In this document: piece by piece, positions 11,675 to 23,484 of the stretch
Position numbering within the stretch: position 1 is the first letter of the stretch
Layout: each line of letters opens with the position of its first letter
DNA from: Dermacentor variabilis
Taxonomy: Eukaryota; Arthropoda; Arachnida; Ixodida; Ixodidae
Reading direction: 5' to 3'
NCBI RefSeq assembly: GCF_050947875.1
Contig: NC_134569.1
Coordinates: 42,219,777 to 42,283,776, forward strand
Length of the DNA: 64,000 nt
Program-made: the position numbers and the translations under genes
Notes under the pieces: model-generated
Databases searched by the model: none
The model's input: the letters and a program-made list of their open reading frames with translations, nothing else
What the model was told of the DNA's origin: nothing

Positions 11675-11939
11675 CCCTGAGGCGTCGCTTGTCCGTCGGC
11701 GATAGACAGGGACCGCCTCGGACGTCTGCCAAATTCGGCGACGTCAGTCGTGGCCGCGTCAAGAAAGCGGACTGGCCCTCACATTGACTCTGACAGCGGG
11801 GACGCCCGTATCTCAGAGATACGGCGTCAGCTGAGAGTGCACTTCAGGTACTGGATGCTCTATGCCCAGTACTTGCATTCTTTGAGTACACACCATGGCT
11901 CATTCAATACAGTCATTTCGCACTGAAGTCGGACAAGCT

Positions 11940-13496
11940 TCGATCTTACGGTGGATCGCCAGAGGATTGAAGTCCCACACCTCATCCTTCCGTCAATGTA
12001 TTTTCACAAATCGACTTTCCATAATGGTTATTTGCGAACCCAACGTACTTACTCCCATCAAAATGTCAGGGTAAGAACCATTTCTCTCGTCGTCGTGCGA
12101 AGAGCGCAGAAAAGTTCTCGTGTACATTCACACGGATTTTACGTATGATCATCATGCCGTACAACCGCATGATAAAATCAATATCTCTGCCTTCTTATAA
12201 GAAAGAAACAAGTGTCATTCACCCTCATTAGTGTCAACATATCCCCATCAGGTCGATTTGAACGCGACAGACTTCGAGACATAAAGTTGCAGAACAGTGG
12301 TCCTTGGATTTTAACGGGAGATTTCAACGCCCATCAATTACTGTGGGGTAGCTAGGTAATCAATACCAGAGGCAGGAATCTGGTGTCGCTCGCCTCTAAT
12401 CACAACCTTTGTGTCATGAATGATGGCACTCCTACATAACTGCGAGGTCTTAAGTACAGCAGTTGCCTGGATTTGACTTTAGTATCACGATGCTTCATTG
12501 GAAAGTTTAGTGGTTTTCAGACATAGGAACACATGGAAGTGACCATATCCTTACATATTTGAGCACCAGGGGGCTAAACAGTTCTAGCTCATCGAATGCA
12601 GCACGAAGAATCGGCTGGACTAAATTTAGGCTACACACTGAAAATGCAGCAGAGAATACCTTGGCCGCAGCCTGGAGGATACCATCACGGAGGCAATCAG
12701 AGAAGCTTCACGCCTCCTAACATTGACAGCGAAGCGTTCTCAATTTGACGTAGCACTGGAGAGGCTAACCGCGCTTTGACGACTAGCTGAAACGAGATAC
12801 AGGAGCACGCAGGCAGGTTGTGACCTGAGAAGGGCACGTACAACGCAGAACAACCAGTGCCGTTTGGACGAATTGCAAGCACAACACTGGAAGTCCTTTT
12901 GTGAATCACTGTACCTTCGAAAACTACTTTCATACATCTGGAAGACTGTTCGTGGCTTGCGCACGTCTACGCAATAGCGACATCCTTTCATGCCATTAAC
13001 CCTACATCACTGCTAGACGCAACTTGAGGTGGCGAATGTTTTTTGTGCGCGGATCATTGGTGTGTGCGTCACCCCCAACGCCGAAGACGTGAGTGTCGTC
13101 CCTGTGTCGCGCGTTCCAAAATTGGAAATTCCATTTCCTATGGGAGGACTGGATGCTTCTTTAGCTGCTTTTCGACGCTTGTCTTCACCAGGGCCCGACG
13201 GCATCACCAATGCAGCTCTCGCCCATCTTGGACAAGAGGCCAGGCAAGAGCTGTTAAATTACTACAACCACCCATGGTATGAAGGCATCGTCCTTCAGCA
13301 AAGGAAGATTAGTAGGCTCATGCCGCTACTCAAACAAGGAAAGTCGCCTTTCGACCCGAGGTCATATTGACCCATTGCCCTGGCAAGCTGCATAAAGAAA
13401 GTAATGGAAAAGATGATTCTTACACGCCTGGAATGATATCTCGAACGCCACAATGTGTACCCTGACTCCATGACAGGTGTTCGACGAGGCAGATCA
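11940..13496 (+). pseudogene. I-clade LINE ORF2, endonuclease to RT fingers
   Basis: Broken frames give, in order, an endonuclease (CEPNV with the conserved acidic residue, GDFNAHQLLWGS, NHNLCVMNDGTPT), a linker, and the RT N-terminus: MGGLDASLAAFRRLSSPGPD, RKISRLMPLLKQGKSPFDPR, PIALASCIKKVMEKMILTRL, then YPDSMTGVRRGRS at 13465-13496. The frame stops there because another LINE is inserted. The best-preserved piece is the 113-residue frame 13029-13370. The enzyme would nick DNA and prime reverse transcription of its own RNA; this copy cannot. Confidence 0.75.
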
Positions 13497-14239
13497 AAGA
13501 GGACACCACATTATATTTCAGTGGATTCCTGCTCACTGTGGCATCGTCGGCAACAACCTAGCTGACAAGGCTGCCCGGTGTGCCCACGAAGATACCAAGA
13601 CGCGTCCAACACCTTTGGCGAGGTCGGACGCTGCCAGAGAACTTCGCCTACTTGCACGCAAGAAGTCACAAGATCTCTGGATTTCAAGTGCCTTCAATTG
13701 CAGATTACGTAAACTGGACCCCACGCTACGGCTACAACTGCCATCTAGCCTTTTCCGCGGCGAAACAACCTTGTTGTGTCGCTTGTGGCTGGGAGTGGCG
13801 TTCACGAACGCATACTCCTACCGTATGGGAGTGGCCGAGAGCCCGATGTGCGACTCCTGTGGGTGCGAGGAGACCATCGAGCGCCTATTGTGTACCTGCC
13901 CTCGCTACGATGTCCAACGCCTCTCTCTGCGGGCAACTTTACGCCGACTGGACTGGAGACCGTTCACCGAGTCAAAGATACTCGGACCGTGGCCACACCC
14001 GTCACTGGCTCGAAAACCGATTCGTGCACTAGTGCAGTACTTGAAGTGCACGGGCTTAAGAGACCGTTTATAGTGTCCTTGTGCATGGTGTCCCTCCCAC
14101 ACGTACTCAGTGCTTACTCTCTCTTTGCCCTTTGTTCCTCTTTCTATTCCCCTTTCCCCTACCCCCAGTGTAGGGTAGCAAACCGGATGCTGTTCTGGTT
14201 GACCTCCCTGCCTTCCCTACCCTTGTTTTTTCTCTCTCT
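13497..14239 (+). mobile_element. 5'-truncated I-clade LINE (RNase H end to 3' tail) inside an RT
   Basis: The insert starts within an RNase H domain (IIFQWIPAHCGIVGNNLADK, holding the conserved His and Asp) and continues as an open frame to 14073, including a zinc-finger-like CDSCGCEETIERLLCTC and the C-terminus RALVQYLKCTGLRDRL. A 3' untranslated end with GTGTAGGGTAGCAAACCGG and a (TC)n tail closes it. It is flanked by the 7-bp duplication CAGATCA (13490-13496 and 14240-14246). On its left the host RT reads GVRRGRS, on its right RSSIHNVIDFTTFIRQQ, exactly the continuation expected in I-clade RTs. Its frame has no internal stop over 198 codons, so this insertion is younger than its host. Confidence 0.85.
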
Positions 14240-16500
14240 CAGATCATCAATACACAACGTTATTGACTTCACAACATTCATACGACAACAAAAATGCCTC
14301 AAGCGCATATCTGTGGTGCTCTTGTTGTGAAAGGGGCGTACGACAATGTTACACACGAAACGATCCTCGAGTCATTGGAGGCTGTTGGAATCGGTGGCCT
14401 AATGTTTCTGTGGATCCATGACTATTTGACCAGAAGTTCCTTCTTTGTGCCGACCGAAGATGGCCCGACTGACAACTATTCCAGACAAGGTGGCGTCCCA
14501 CAGGGCGGAGTATTGAGCGTTATTCTTTTTAACCTAGCTATGGTTTGTCTTGCTGAAATATTACCAAAGACAATTCACCTATCAATGTACGCTGACGATA
14601 TTTGTCTTTGGTCTTCTGCGGTGACTCATCTTCAAGTGCGCTCAAGAATTCAGCAGGCAGCCAGCTTAGCCTGTTCATATCTCCGCAAACAAGGCCTTAG
14701 AGTGTCCATCGAAAAATGCACGTTAATCGCGTTTACGCGCAAACCCATGACACCGTAAATTGTTTCTCTCAAGGGCCAGTCTATCAAATACCAGAAGTCT
14801 CACCGCTTCTTGAGTGGGACTATTGACAAGGACCTTTCATGGAGCCCCCCTGCATCTACCTGAATCGGAGACGAACTTTGATTGTACACATACTGAGGCA
14901 CCCGTGCGGAAAAACCTGGGGTACGTCGTTACGGTCCATGCTGCAGAAGTACAGAGCACTCTTTCTGGGCTTTTTATGGTACAGCTTGCCGGTTCGGGCG
15001 AACAAGTCTAAAACAAACAATCGTACCCTCGAAAGCTTGCAAGGCCAGGCTCTACGAACATGTCTTGGACTGCCACGAGGCCCCTCGGCTCACTCAGCAA
15101 TCATGATTACTAGACATTTCTTGGTTCCAACATACATAACGATTGACAACCTTAGAGCACACATTCGACATCTGTGTCGCGTACCCAGTCAATATATTGC
15201 TGCTTTTTCAGCACAAAAACCCCAGGCCACATTTTCCAAACTTGTTGCGACACATCAAGGCTACCTTCCGTCGGACTTTACACCAGCAGCTAGACCACTG
15301 TTATCGCTGCTGTTCCTACGACAACCCACAAGTACGCCTCACGATTCCGCGAATTACGAAGAAGACCCGCCATTCAACAGTCACTCTACATTATTTCACA
15401 CTGTCAAAAAGAATTAAACTATAGGGTTTTACGTGCCAACACCACTTTCTGATTATGAGGCACGCCGTAGTGGAGGACTCCGGAAATTTTGACCACCTGG
15501 GGTTCTTTAACCTGCACCCAAATCTACGTACACAGGTGTTTTAGCATTTGGACCCCATTTAAATGCAGCCGCCATGGTAATTTCACACTGCCATTACTGA
15601 ACGAGGCATATGAACAAATAATGCACATGTGCACCGATGAATCTGTCTCAACCGCCAGCTCCACAGGCGCTGTTATCATCCCGGCCTTACACGTTACAAT
15701 TACTTTCAAGGTGTCCTATATAACGACCTCTACCGCAACAGAACTTGCCGGTCTGCGTGCCGCTGTTGATTGCACCACACAAGCCAAACCTCGAAAGTAG
15801 GTCGTTTTTTGCGACTCCAACGCAGACCTTCAGTCTGCATTCAGCCTTACGACGCAAGACCCACGAACAACTAGTGTTTGATACCAGAGAGGTTCTCCAT
15901 CAGCCCCTCATAAGTGGACATGAAATCATTTTCCAATGGCTTCCGGGGCACTGTGGCATCGTCGGAAATGACCTTGCTGATGATGCCACCCGGTCAGCCC
16001 ATAAAGAAACCCTGACACTTCTTATACCCTTATCAAGAACAGATGCTGCGAGGAGTCTTCGTATACTTGCTCAAACCAGGACTGAAACTTTGTGGAATAC
16101 CCCGATTTTCTCTAACTGCAATCTGCGCCGTCTTGATCCTACATTGACGCTGCAGATTCCATCGAACTCCTCCCACCGTGATGCAACTTTACTGTGCCGC
16201 CTCTGGTTAGGGGTAGCTTTTACGAAAGCCTACTCATTCCTTTTTGGAATGGCGGACACACCGATCTGGGACTCATGCAACTGAGAAGAGACGATTGAGC
16301 ACGTGTTTTGTTTTTGTGATCTCTATGAGAACGAACGTGACGTTCTTCAAAGGTGTTAATCGGATTAGATAACAGACCATTTTCAGAGACTAAGATTCTC
16401 GGAACATGGCCCCATGCCTCGGAGGCTTACAAAGTGACGCGGGCCCTGCTACGTTTCATGAAAGCGACTGGCCTCAGTGACCGATTATAGGAGTGAAGTT
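14240..16500 (+). pseudogene. I-clade LINE ORF2, RT palm to RNase H and C-terminus
   Basis: After the nested LINE the RT resumes: NVIDFTTFIRQQ, then VKGAYDNV where the catalytic Asp of motif A is lost at an apparent one-base frameshift, GGVPQGGVLSVILFNLAM (motif B) and LSMYADDICLWSS (motif C). The thumb (LRTCLGLPRGPSAHSA) continues to 15392, is cut by a SINE, and resumes in RNase H: ATELAGLRAAVD, FCDSNADLQSAF, and HEIIFQWLPGHCGIVGNDLA. The C-terminus carries WDSCN...EETIEHVFCFC, broken by a stop at 16282-16284. Not functional. Confidence 0.8.
15404..15579 (-). mobile_element. Ruka-type SINE, 5'-truncated
   Basis: Reads on the minus strand as the Ruka body (GCCTCATAATCAGAAAGTGG and neighbours) but lacks the tRNA-like head. 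Flanked by ATTTCACACTG at 15393-15403 and 15580-15590, an 11-bp target-site duplication. The host LINE frame reads into RNase H on both sides. Loss of the pol III promoter means this copy could not itself be a source. Confidence 0.85.
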
Positions 16501-16656
16501 TTGGACATCCGCATGTACTCACGCCGATAGTATCTTCTTCCCTCCCTCTCCTTTCTTTTCTTCTCTTAAACCCCTTCCCTGTGTAGGGTAGCAAACCGGA
16601 CGTGCGCCTTGTTGACCTCCCTACCTTTCCTTTCTTCTTTTTCTTCCTTTCCTTGT

Positions 16657-17480
16657 ATTGACAAAAATAGAATGGGTCTGCTTAAGTCTGAGCAGAGAGA
16701 CTGCTACCAACACTAGTAAAAATTTATCGAAATTATCAGCAGTGCTCGTTGAAGGGTTTTCCGGAGTAATGTGCTTTTTATCACCTATACCCATAACTGC
16801 GCGCATAAACTTCCTTATTTCCTTGACATCACCGCTCCGATGGACAGTTCTAGAACTATACAGTTTCTTGACTTTTCTCATCATCCAAACTGTCTTATTT
16901 CTAAAGTATTTAAACTGCTTTTTATCGTAGGCGTTTGTTTTGTTTTGTTTGCATCTACTGAAGTATGTGTCCTTTTTCTTTATCACATCCAGAATGTTCT
17001 GTGTTATCCATGGACATATTCCTTCCTTGTATTTGCGGCCTGGGTATTCTTGCGTTGCTTGACCAATTACATTCAATATATGACGCGCGCATAAGGTTTT
17101 ACCATTCAATGTCAACATTAATGTCGTACAAGGCTTCAAAATCTAGAGATTCAAGTAATTTACGCACAGTATCGTAGTTTATTTGCCTAATTCGTTTCGA
17201 ATAATTGTGACATGAAGGATGTAAATAAGCACGAGGTATAAACAAAAAAGTGGGGCAGTGATCAGCAGTGGTAATGTCATACACTCCGGCGGGAACAGTA
17301 ATGTCAGTTTCACAAATCGTGTGATCAATCAATGAAGGACAACTGTCACTTATTCACGTAGGGGCTGTGATCACGTTCATTAGATTATATTACTGAAGCA
17401 GCAAAAGGTAGTCACGACGTTAATCTTTAAGATTCTGACCCTTTACGAAATTCCGATGCAAGTTTCGTGACCATTGAAAG
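16657..17480 (-). pseudogene. CR1/L2-like LINE, endonuclease C-terminus and linker (5' half of split copy)
   Basis: On the minus strand: a piece matching DYLLLLQ.YNLMNVITAPT, then SCPSLIDHTICETDITVPAG and YDITTADHCPTFLFIP, the C-terminal endonuclease signature (SLIDH ... DH.P). A frameshift near 17100 leads into the basic linker PWITQNILDVIKKKDTYF, KYFRNKTVWMMRKVKKLYSS, then STSTADNFDKF and, after another frameshift, FTSVGSSLSAQT.ADPFYFC. The last residues join smoothly to YHFAKKSTDTQTTFF at 11674, so this and the 9900-11674 RT are one element. Several stops; dead. Confidence 0.8.
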
Positions 17481-20149
17481 CGATGAGTGACCCTGGAACT
17501 TTGAAATCTCATTTGATCCTTCGGGAGAAGCGAAGCCTGAAGGTTGCTGCTAATGAGAAGCCACGAGCTTGTTTGAAAGTATTATTTAGATCCACATGAA
17601 CCTTTTGCGAAAACAGCTTTATTCCTTCAGCTTCCTTTAAAAATTATGGTCAACTGCGTGATAATTTACTGCAAGTGCTGAAGACCAACCATGTGATCAT
17701 TCAGCGATCTGTGTCGCCATGGCAACAGATACGCGCGCGACTGGAAATCCTCACTATCTTTTACTTGTGTGGCTCCCCGCTGTTTTCCGAATATATTCTA
17801 AAATCCCGGAGATCTGCGACCCAAAATAATATTTTGCACAACCGACACATAATACCCATTCGCAGCTCCTAATTTTCGCGACTCATTTATGCTGCCGTCG
17901 GAAAACCATTGCTCAAGCACCCTAGTGTGCTTGAAGTTGTCGCGGTATTTTCAAATCTCCAAATTATCAATGATTATTAAGCGATAATCGAACAACAAAA
18001 TAAAATGGTTTCGGAGTATTTATATTATTGGGAGCATATTGGAGTAAAATTCTGTCATTGAAAATTAGAGTGGGAGCAGGGTTTGTCTGATAATCACGTT
18101 GCGCCAATGGCCCATTCTGTCTCTAGTGCGGTGTAATAGAACCATCTATATACAGGCCCACGTTAAGAGGTTCACTGAAGGTAGTGGCACAACGCAGACG
18201 GCGAAAGATATAGGACACCCTTTCTTGCTAGAGGGGCACCAATAATTGAGGCCTTCACGCTTCCTAAAGGCCGTCTAACTGCGCGCTTAGGTACACGCAC
18301 TTCCGACAACCTATTTAAATACGCGCGACAGCGAACGAAAGAGAATAGGGCCATGAGCGACAGCTTCCTTCTTCGGCAACCGTAATGAAGCTCTCCTCTG
18401 TTCTCGGATGTCCTTTCTTCAACGCAATGTCCTGTTCTCCTACTTCTCATTTCTGTATCTCTCTTTTCGTCACATTCTGTACTTTCCTTCCTTTTTTAAT
18501 TTTTGGTACTCCCTGTTGTCGACGTCACTCGTCGCACACTGCCGACCCGTCCGCTCTGGAATAGGAGAGCATGGAAGAAGACGAGATCGGGGACAGACAA
18601 AAAGTAATACAACGCACAAGTGGTCCAACGATCAAGAGAGCCAAGTGATGTCCATTCGCAGACGCGGTTTCTTCACCGTCAGGACGCAGTCTAGTATTTG
18701 CTGCGCAGGTCAATTCCAAACTCTGCGCTCGCTTATTCCTTTCGCCTCAGCTTACTTTCGTTTCTATAGCGTCGTCATCCAGTCCGCGTTCTTTGTTTCG
18801 GCGTTAACGTTCTGTTTTTCTTGCTTCTATCTCTCTCTCCCTTGTATTTCGCTCGTCCGCTTCGAGTACGCGTTGTTTTCTGGAGACGCGAGGAAACGGG
18901 GCCGCATTTGCCTGACACTTTGGTGGAAGTCGGGGCGGTCGAACAGGCGATGGAACGAGAATACAGCGAGCGAACAAAAACGTAAGTGACCCCGAGATAA
19001 AAGGAAATGTAAGCGAAACAAGAGGAAGGCAGAAGGCAAGGTGTCTCGAATAGCTGTTGTATAGGGCTCAACCCGGTTCCGCGGGCCTTTCTCACGGTCA
19101 GCCCCATTTCAAGAACGGTGTTCTCTCTCGGCCGTTTGTCTCTGAGAGTGGTTGGCGAGCGACTTTGTTCCGTTGGACCGCCTTCCCGCGATGACTCGAA
19201 GTAAGAAGAAACAATACGAGATCAAGCAGCTTAGCGAGAAAACAAAACAAAAGGAGCGTGGCAAGCGAGACGACAGCCAAAAAGAGTTCAAAGGGCGACG
19301 TGCAACGAAATTACTCCTTATCGAACTTCGCCGTCCCTCGCTCGGCGAAAGACGACAACCAGCAAGAAAGAACAAAAGGACGAAGACAGAGACAAACACT
19401 CGGTTTCGCGTGAAGCTCTTGCGCTCCCATGTTCCGATGCCCTCCCAGCGCGAGTAGCGCGACTCAAGATGCTCGCACGCGATGCTGTCCCGATCGGTCG
19501 GTGTTTTCACGTGCCTTGACCTTTGTCTCGCTGCGATGGGGTTGTGTTACCCCCTTCACTGTCCGTTTTTCTCTTCAATATAGGCTGACCCGTAGCTTAC
19601 AGCGATTCTTACAGCGAACGGCATTTCAACGTTCAAAGAAAATCAGATAGCAGAGTTCTGCAAGCGGGCACTTTTGTTCTGGGTCCACCCTGCTTCACCG
19701 TTCTTAAAAGCAGATGTTAGATGCGATAAAAAATTGGTAACGGTAAATTCAATTTTTTGCTAGAGGTGTGCAAAAAGGGTGAACGGACAAGCAAGGCCTG
19801 CTTGTTTTACACTTCGATTGGAAGGATAAGATCGACTTGAGCGTGAACGGCACAAAATTTTATTCCGTTTACACCTCTACAGTACAATCCGAACTTTCTG
19901 ACAGAGTGAAGCACAAATAAAAAAAAATGGTGCTTCAAAAAGTCGGCCGCTCTCTTGGGGATTTCTGTGTCGCGCATATGAAGAAACCAAGTTTGAACTA
20001 AAACTGTATGCGTGCGCGTGTGTGTGTGTTATCAAACTAGTGAAATGTTTAGGAGCAATACATTATGCCTCTCGTGCATAGATACGATTACTACATTACG
20101 TAAACATTTAGCCCGATTACAGAAGTCCTAGAGAAAAAAATACTAACTA
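17481..20149. other. Spacer, no gene recognised
   Basis: No homology recognised. About 18400-19640 is GC- and CpG-richer with overlapping frames on both strands (for example a Lys/Arg-rich 101-residue frame at 19152-19457 and a 133-residue frame opposite it). Mutually overlapping frames in GC-rich DNA are expected by chance, so I do not call a gene. A short GT run lies at 20018-20029. Confidence 0.4.
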
Positions 20150-20225
20150 AAGGAAAGGCAGGGAGGTAAACTTAAGAACTAATCTAGTTTGCAAACAACC
20201 TCAGGGGAATGGTGACGTAGGAATA
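20150..20225 (-). repeat. 3'-end remnant of an I-clade LINE
   Basis: GGCAGGGAGGTAAACTTAAG followed by TAGTTTGCAAACAACCTCAG is a diverged reverse complement of the conserved 3' end seen at 14160-14235. No coding part remains. Confidence 0.5.
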
Positions 20226-20571
20226 AATAAATAAAAAAAGAACGATTGAAGTTATACTGGTCTGGCGGTCCGACTCTTTAATCTAACCCGGCTGTACTTA
20301 GAAAACGGAGCAGTGCTTGAAACGCTGCCACGTTGGCGTCCGTCGAGGTCAGCAACCTAGAGTGCTATATTTTGATGCCAATACGAAATGCATATCAGTT
20401 TCTAAATAGCACTCAAAGTGAAAGACAGAACGCAGTAGCATTGATTCCTATCGTTGCAGGCCACAAAGAAGTTTGGCCTAGACACAGGGGTCAGCTGGCA
20501 TCAATCAGTTGGCATCAGACAGCTGGCGCAGTATACTTGAAGTGCCTGCTCTTGAAAGCGCGATAGAGATA

Positions 20572-21521
20572 CACTCGAACCTCGTTATAATGAAGTTTAA
20601 GGGAGAGTATAAATTACTTTATTACATCCGTTACTTCTTTATATCCGCTATTGCCACTTTCTGCGATATACGCCCGATGGGGTGCACAGTTGTACACGGC
20701 CTTGAATAAGACGGCCTAGAATAAGAACACGGCCTTGCGGCCCGCGAAACCACTAGACGGCCACGCTTGCGATGTACTTTCAAGAAAGCAACAAAAAATC
20801 TTGGACGGGTGCAACAGGCGTCTTCTTGGCACTTCACGCGGCAGCCTTTACATAGCTGCCTTCTGTTCCATTGTGATAGTCCTTCACGTCCGCTTTCCGC
20901 TTGGCTCGCCGCGGTCGAGAAGACCACGGCACGCAACACAACTCTCCACTGTGCGATCGAGGAGGGAAGCGAACTTCGGCTCGTGGCCTCCGAGATTGCG
21001 CTGGTGCCAATGCCATCTCTGGGGCCACGCCCAGCTGTCACCCTGCGCGGAGCGCTGTAGAGAAATAGAGGTGTGAATGCACTAATATTTCGCACCACCG
21101 CGCATAGCCACGCGGCACCCAGGCACGCGCAAGAGAGGTCAGTGGAGAAGTGCGATAATGAGCCGTTGCTTGTGCACAGATGCGTAGCTACGCGTGACGG
21201 GGAGAAAGACCAGTGTTGCTCGACGGCGCATTCGACGCGGGAACGCGGAAGTTTAGAACTGCCACGATGAACGAACGTCATACCCCGCATAAAGCGATGT
21301 ACACGGCGCGCAACGGTAAGGTAATTTGGATGCGAAATCGTCAATTGTCCCATCGACGCTTTTGAAGAGGACAATTTATCCTTTAGAAAAGCGCAATCTC
21401 ACTTTGTTAAAGAGAAGCTTTAAATACATGAATCTCTATAGAGACTTCAAAGAGAAATTCATTTACCTCGTAGCAGCCATTATTTCGTTAAATCCATTTT
21501 CGTTATAATGAGGCTTGAGGG
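20572..21521. mobile_element. Non-autonomous Tigger/pogo-like DNA transposon
   Basis: About 950 bp bounded by imperfect inverted repeats: CACTCGAACCTCGTTATAA at 20572 and, on the other strand from 21521, CCCTCAAGCCTCATTATAAC. TA dinucleotides flank both ends (20570-20571 and 21522-21523), as in Tc1/mariner-superfamily insertions. The subterminal pattern of CGTTATAA and TTATATCCG motifs is characteristic of Tigger/pogo elements in animals. The GC-rich interior has long minus-strand frames (247 residues at 21374-20631), but I recognise no DDE transposase or CENP-B-type DNA-binding domain, so it probably moves in trans. Confidence 0.75.
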
Positions 21522-21523
21522 TA

Positions 21524-23280
21524 CATTATATCAATATGCCACATTCCCAAAATGTGTCACATTTCGAATTTGTCACATTTTCAATGTGCCGCACTTCCGT
21601 GGTCATGTCATCCACGGCTTAATTAAGCTCTAAGATGTTGTTGGTACCTTTTAGACACGTTGTAGACAGATAAGGTGCCCCAAGCATTTTGTAATTCGTT
21701 GTGGTTGAGCGAAATTATGTGAGGAAAAAGCAAGCAAACAAACAATATGATGCTCTTCAATGTGGAAGAATGCTGATGTCACAGCAAATTAGTTCAGAGC
21801 CGAAAAACTCACTGGAGTCTGCTCTCTCTCTGTCTCTCTCTCTCTCTGACTTGTTTTTTCTTCTTGATTTCAGGAACAAAAACATGTGCGGAAAATGCGT
21901 CTAGACGTCGAAGTCGGAAGAGTAGTCCTGCATCAGTCAGGAATTTTGCAGACGAGGACATTCGCTGTGCATGAATAGTGTGGGTAAAGACTACGTGCAT
22001 ACGTGTGCTGGCTTCGCGCACAGAAGCGAGGTAGTTTTCAAGAGAGCCTGCCAATCTTTCAAAGATAAGACCTCAGGGAACCGGCAGGGATAAATCTTTG
22101 GAGTGGCTTACGAGAAAAGGCGATTGAAATGCCACTGGCAAAACAATTGTAACTGAAAAAATCTGCTCTTGAACGGATGGTGCCTGCCAATATGAAACAC
22201 TACATGATACAGTACGAGCTATGGTGTTATGACTCACTTCCGGTGAGTCCGTTTGTAAAAAGGTTTTAGTACGTGGCAGCAAACTACTGAAGGTGGCCTT
22301 ACATAGTTACGTTTTGAAACCCAGCCGTTACCGACCGTGATAACCTCGAGGCTCATGCTGCATGCAGCACAGTATATGTCCCCGCACTGTGTTGTTGACA
22401 GTTTGTGTTCCTTCCTGTTACATTTGACGCCGGGAATACTTTGTGGCTTTCGCAGGACGCGGCATTCTGCTTTTGCTCCGTGCAGCACTGACGTTTTCGT
22501 GCGATCCAGTTTGCCTTGATGATTCCCTCGCAGTGGCGACCTCGGGTATACTCATGCGTGCTCAGGATCCATTATTTCCGAACACCAAGAAACTAAGCAC
22601 GTTATCAGCATCTGCGCAGGCGCGTTCGTCAAATGATGGCTTGAGCATCTCAAAAGTTTTGTGGATGTCGCTTTTATTTTTATTATTTCTTTCTACGAAA
22701 GACACGCAAACAGACAATCGCACGTGCGCACAACGCTGTTCAAAGCATTGTGGACAGATTGTGTGAGAGCTGCCCCGCAATGCTCGCGGTGCGCGGCGTT
22801 GCGTAACCGGTGGGTGTTCATTTGAAAGGGGGGCGTTCGATTTTCTAGCACCCCGTGCCCGCTGCTGATAAGAAGAGGCCTGCTGCGTGGGCGCGGCTAG
22901 CGCAGCCGAATCGCAAAACTTCAATCACCAGTGCACCTGATCTCGTCGTCGCAGCAGGGCAGAGGCACAAACACGTAAATAACGCACAAATGGACGCCCT
23001 GTTCCACAATAGGCGCGGTTGCCTGCGTAAACGATTTCACAAGCACCAGGATTGCGCCGGGGCACGAACGATAGGCGAGACGGGATGTAAAGCACGGCTG
23101 AAGCCGATCACAGCTCAGTGCCGAAAGAGACACACGGTGAAGGTGGCCTCAATCTGCGTTCGGTTCAAAAAGGAAAAGGGAGGAGTTTAGCGGCATGACA
23201 GGCAAAGTGAAATTGCAACCAAGAAATCTTAAGCTGTTATGATGTAACTTCTGAAACAAAAAGATGCACGCAAAAAAGAG
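21524..23280. other. Spacer, no gene recognised
   Basis: Immediately right of the transposon is a small cluster of CACATTT/AAATGTG words, including the palindrome AAATGTG-T-CACATTT at 21550-21564. A CT microsatellite lies at 21821-21848. The rest shows no recognisable coding sequence; frames at 22443-22766 and 22855-23190 overlap opposite-strand frames and lack known motifs. Confidence 0.4.
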
Positions 23281-23440
23281 AGGGGGGGGGAGAAGGAAGA
23301 AGGAACAGGTTATTTTGTAGCAGAGAGAGAGAAAGGTAAGGAAACGCAGGAAGTTGAATCAAGTTGCACTTGGTTTGCTACCCTGCACTGGGGGAGGGTA
23401 AAGCGCGAAGAAAAGAAAAAGGAAAGAGAGAAGGAAACTG
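23281..23440 (-). repeat. 3'-end remnant of an I-clade LINE
   Basis: Reverse-complement copy of the shared LINE 3' end: GGTTTGCTACCCTGCACTGG at about 23370-23389, with purine-rich flanks (minus-strand CT-rich tail). It directly precedes the 5' repeats of the CR1-like LINE, which may have inserted beside it. Confidence 0.6.
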
Positions 23441-23484
23441 ATGACAAGTAATGCGCGTGCAAACACAACAGCGTTCAGCGCGAA

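Larger units (their letters stand above)
11675..16656 (+). mobile_element. I-clade LINE inserted in the CR1/L2-like LINE
   Basis: A composite plus-strand I-clade element: C-terminal ORF1 remnant (about 11675-11930), apurinic-type endonuclease from about 11940 (CEPNVLTPIKMSG, then WILTGDFNAH near 12300 and CLDLTLVSRC), linker, RT fingers (SSPGPDGITNAALAHL near 13190), RT palm after the nested insertion at 13497-14239, thumb, RNase H, a Cys/His C-terminus and a 3' untranslated end. It carries two younger insertions (a truncated LINE and a SINE). Stops and frameshifts throughout show it is dead. Both ends abut the split minus-strand LINE, whose protein reads on from one side to the other, so this block is one insertion event later modified inside. 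A target duplication is not clear (perhaps GTA). Confidence 0.8.

Noticed and set aside
13477..13510. Internal deletion by short-repeat recombination joining RT fingers to RNase H
   Set aside because: First considered, but RT sequence resumes at 14240 after a complete LINE tail and both sides share CAGATCA, so a nested insertion explains it better.
19109..19510. Lys/Arg-rich frames on both strands
   Set aside because: Overlapping open frames on opposite strands without motifs; no basis to choose either.
20631..21374. 247-codon minus-strand frame inside the Tigger-like element
   Set aside because: No CENP-B-type or DDE domain, overlaps opposite frames in GC-rich DNA. Kept only as part of the transposon.
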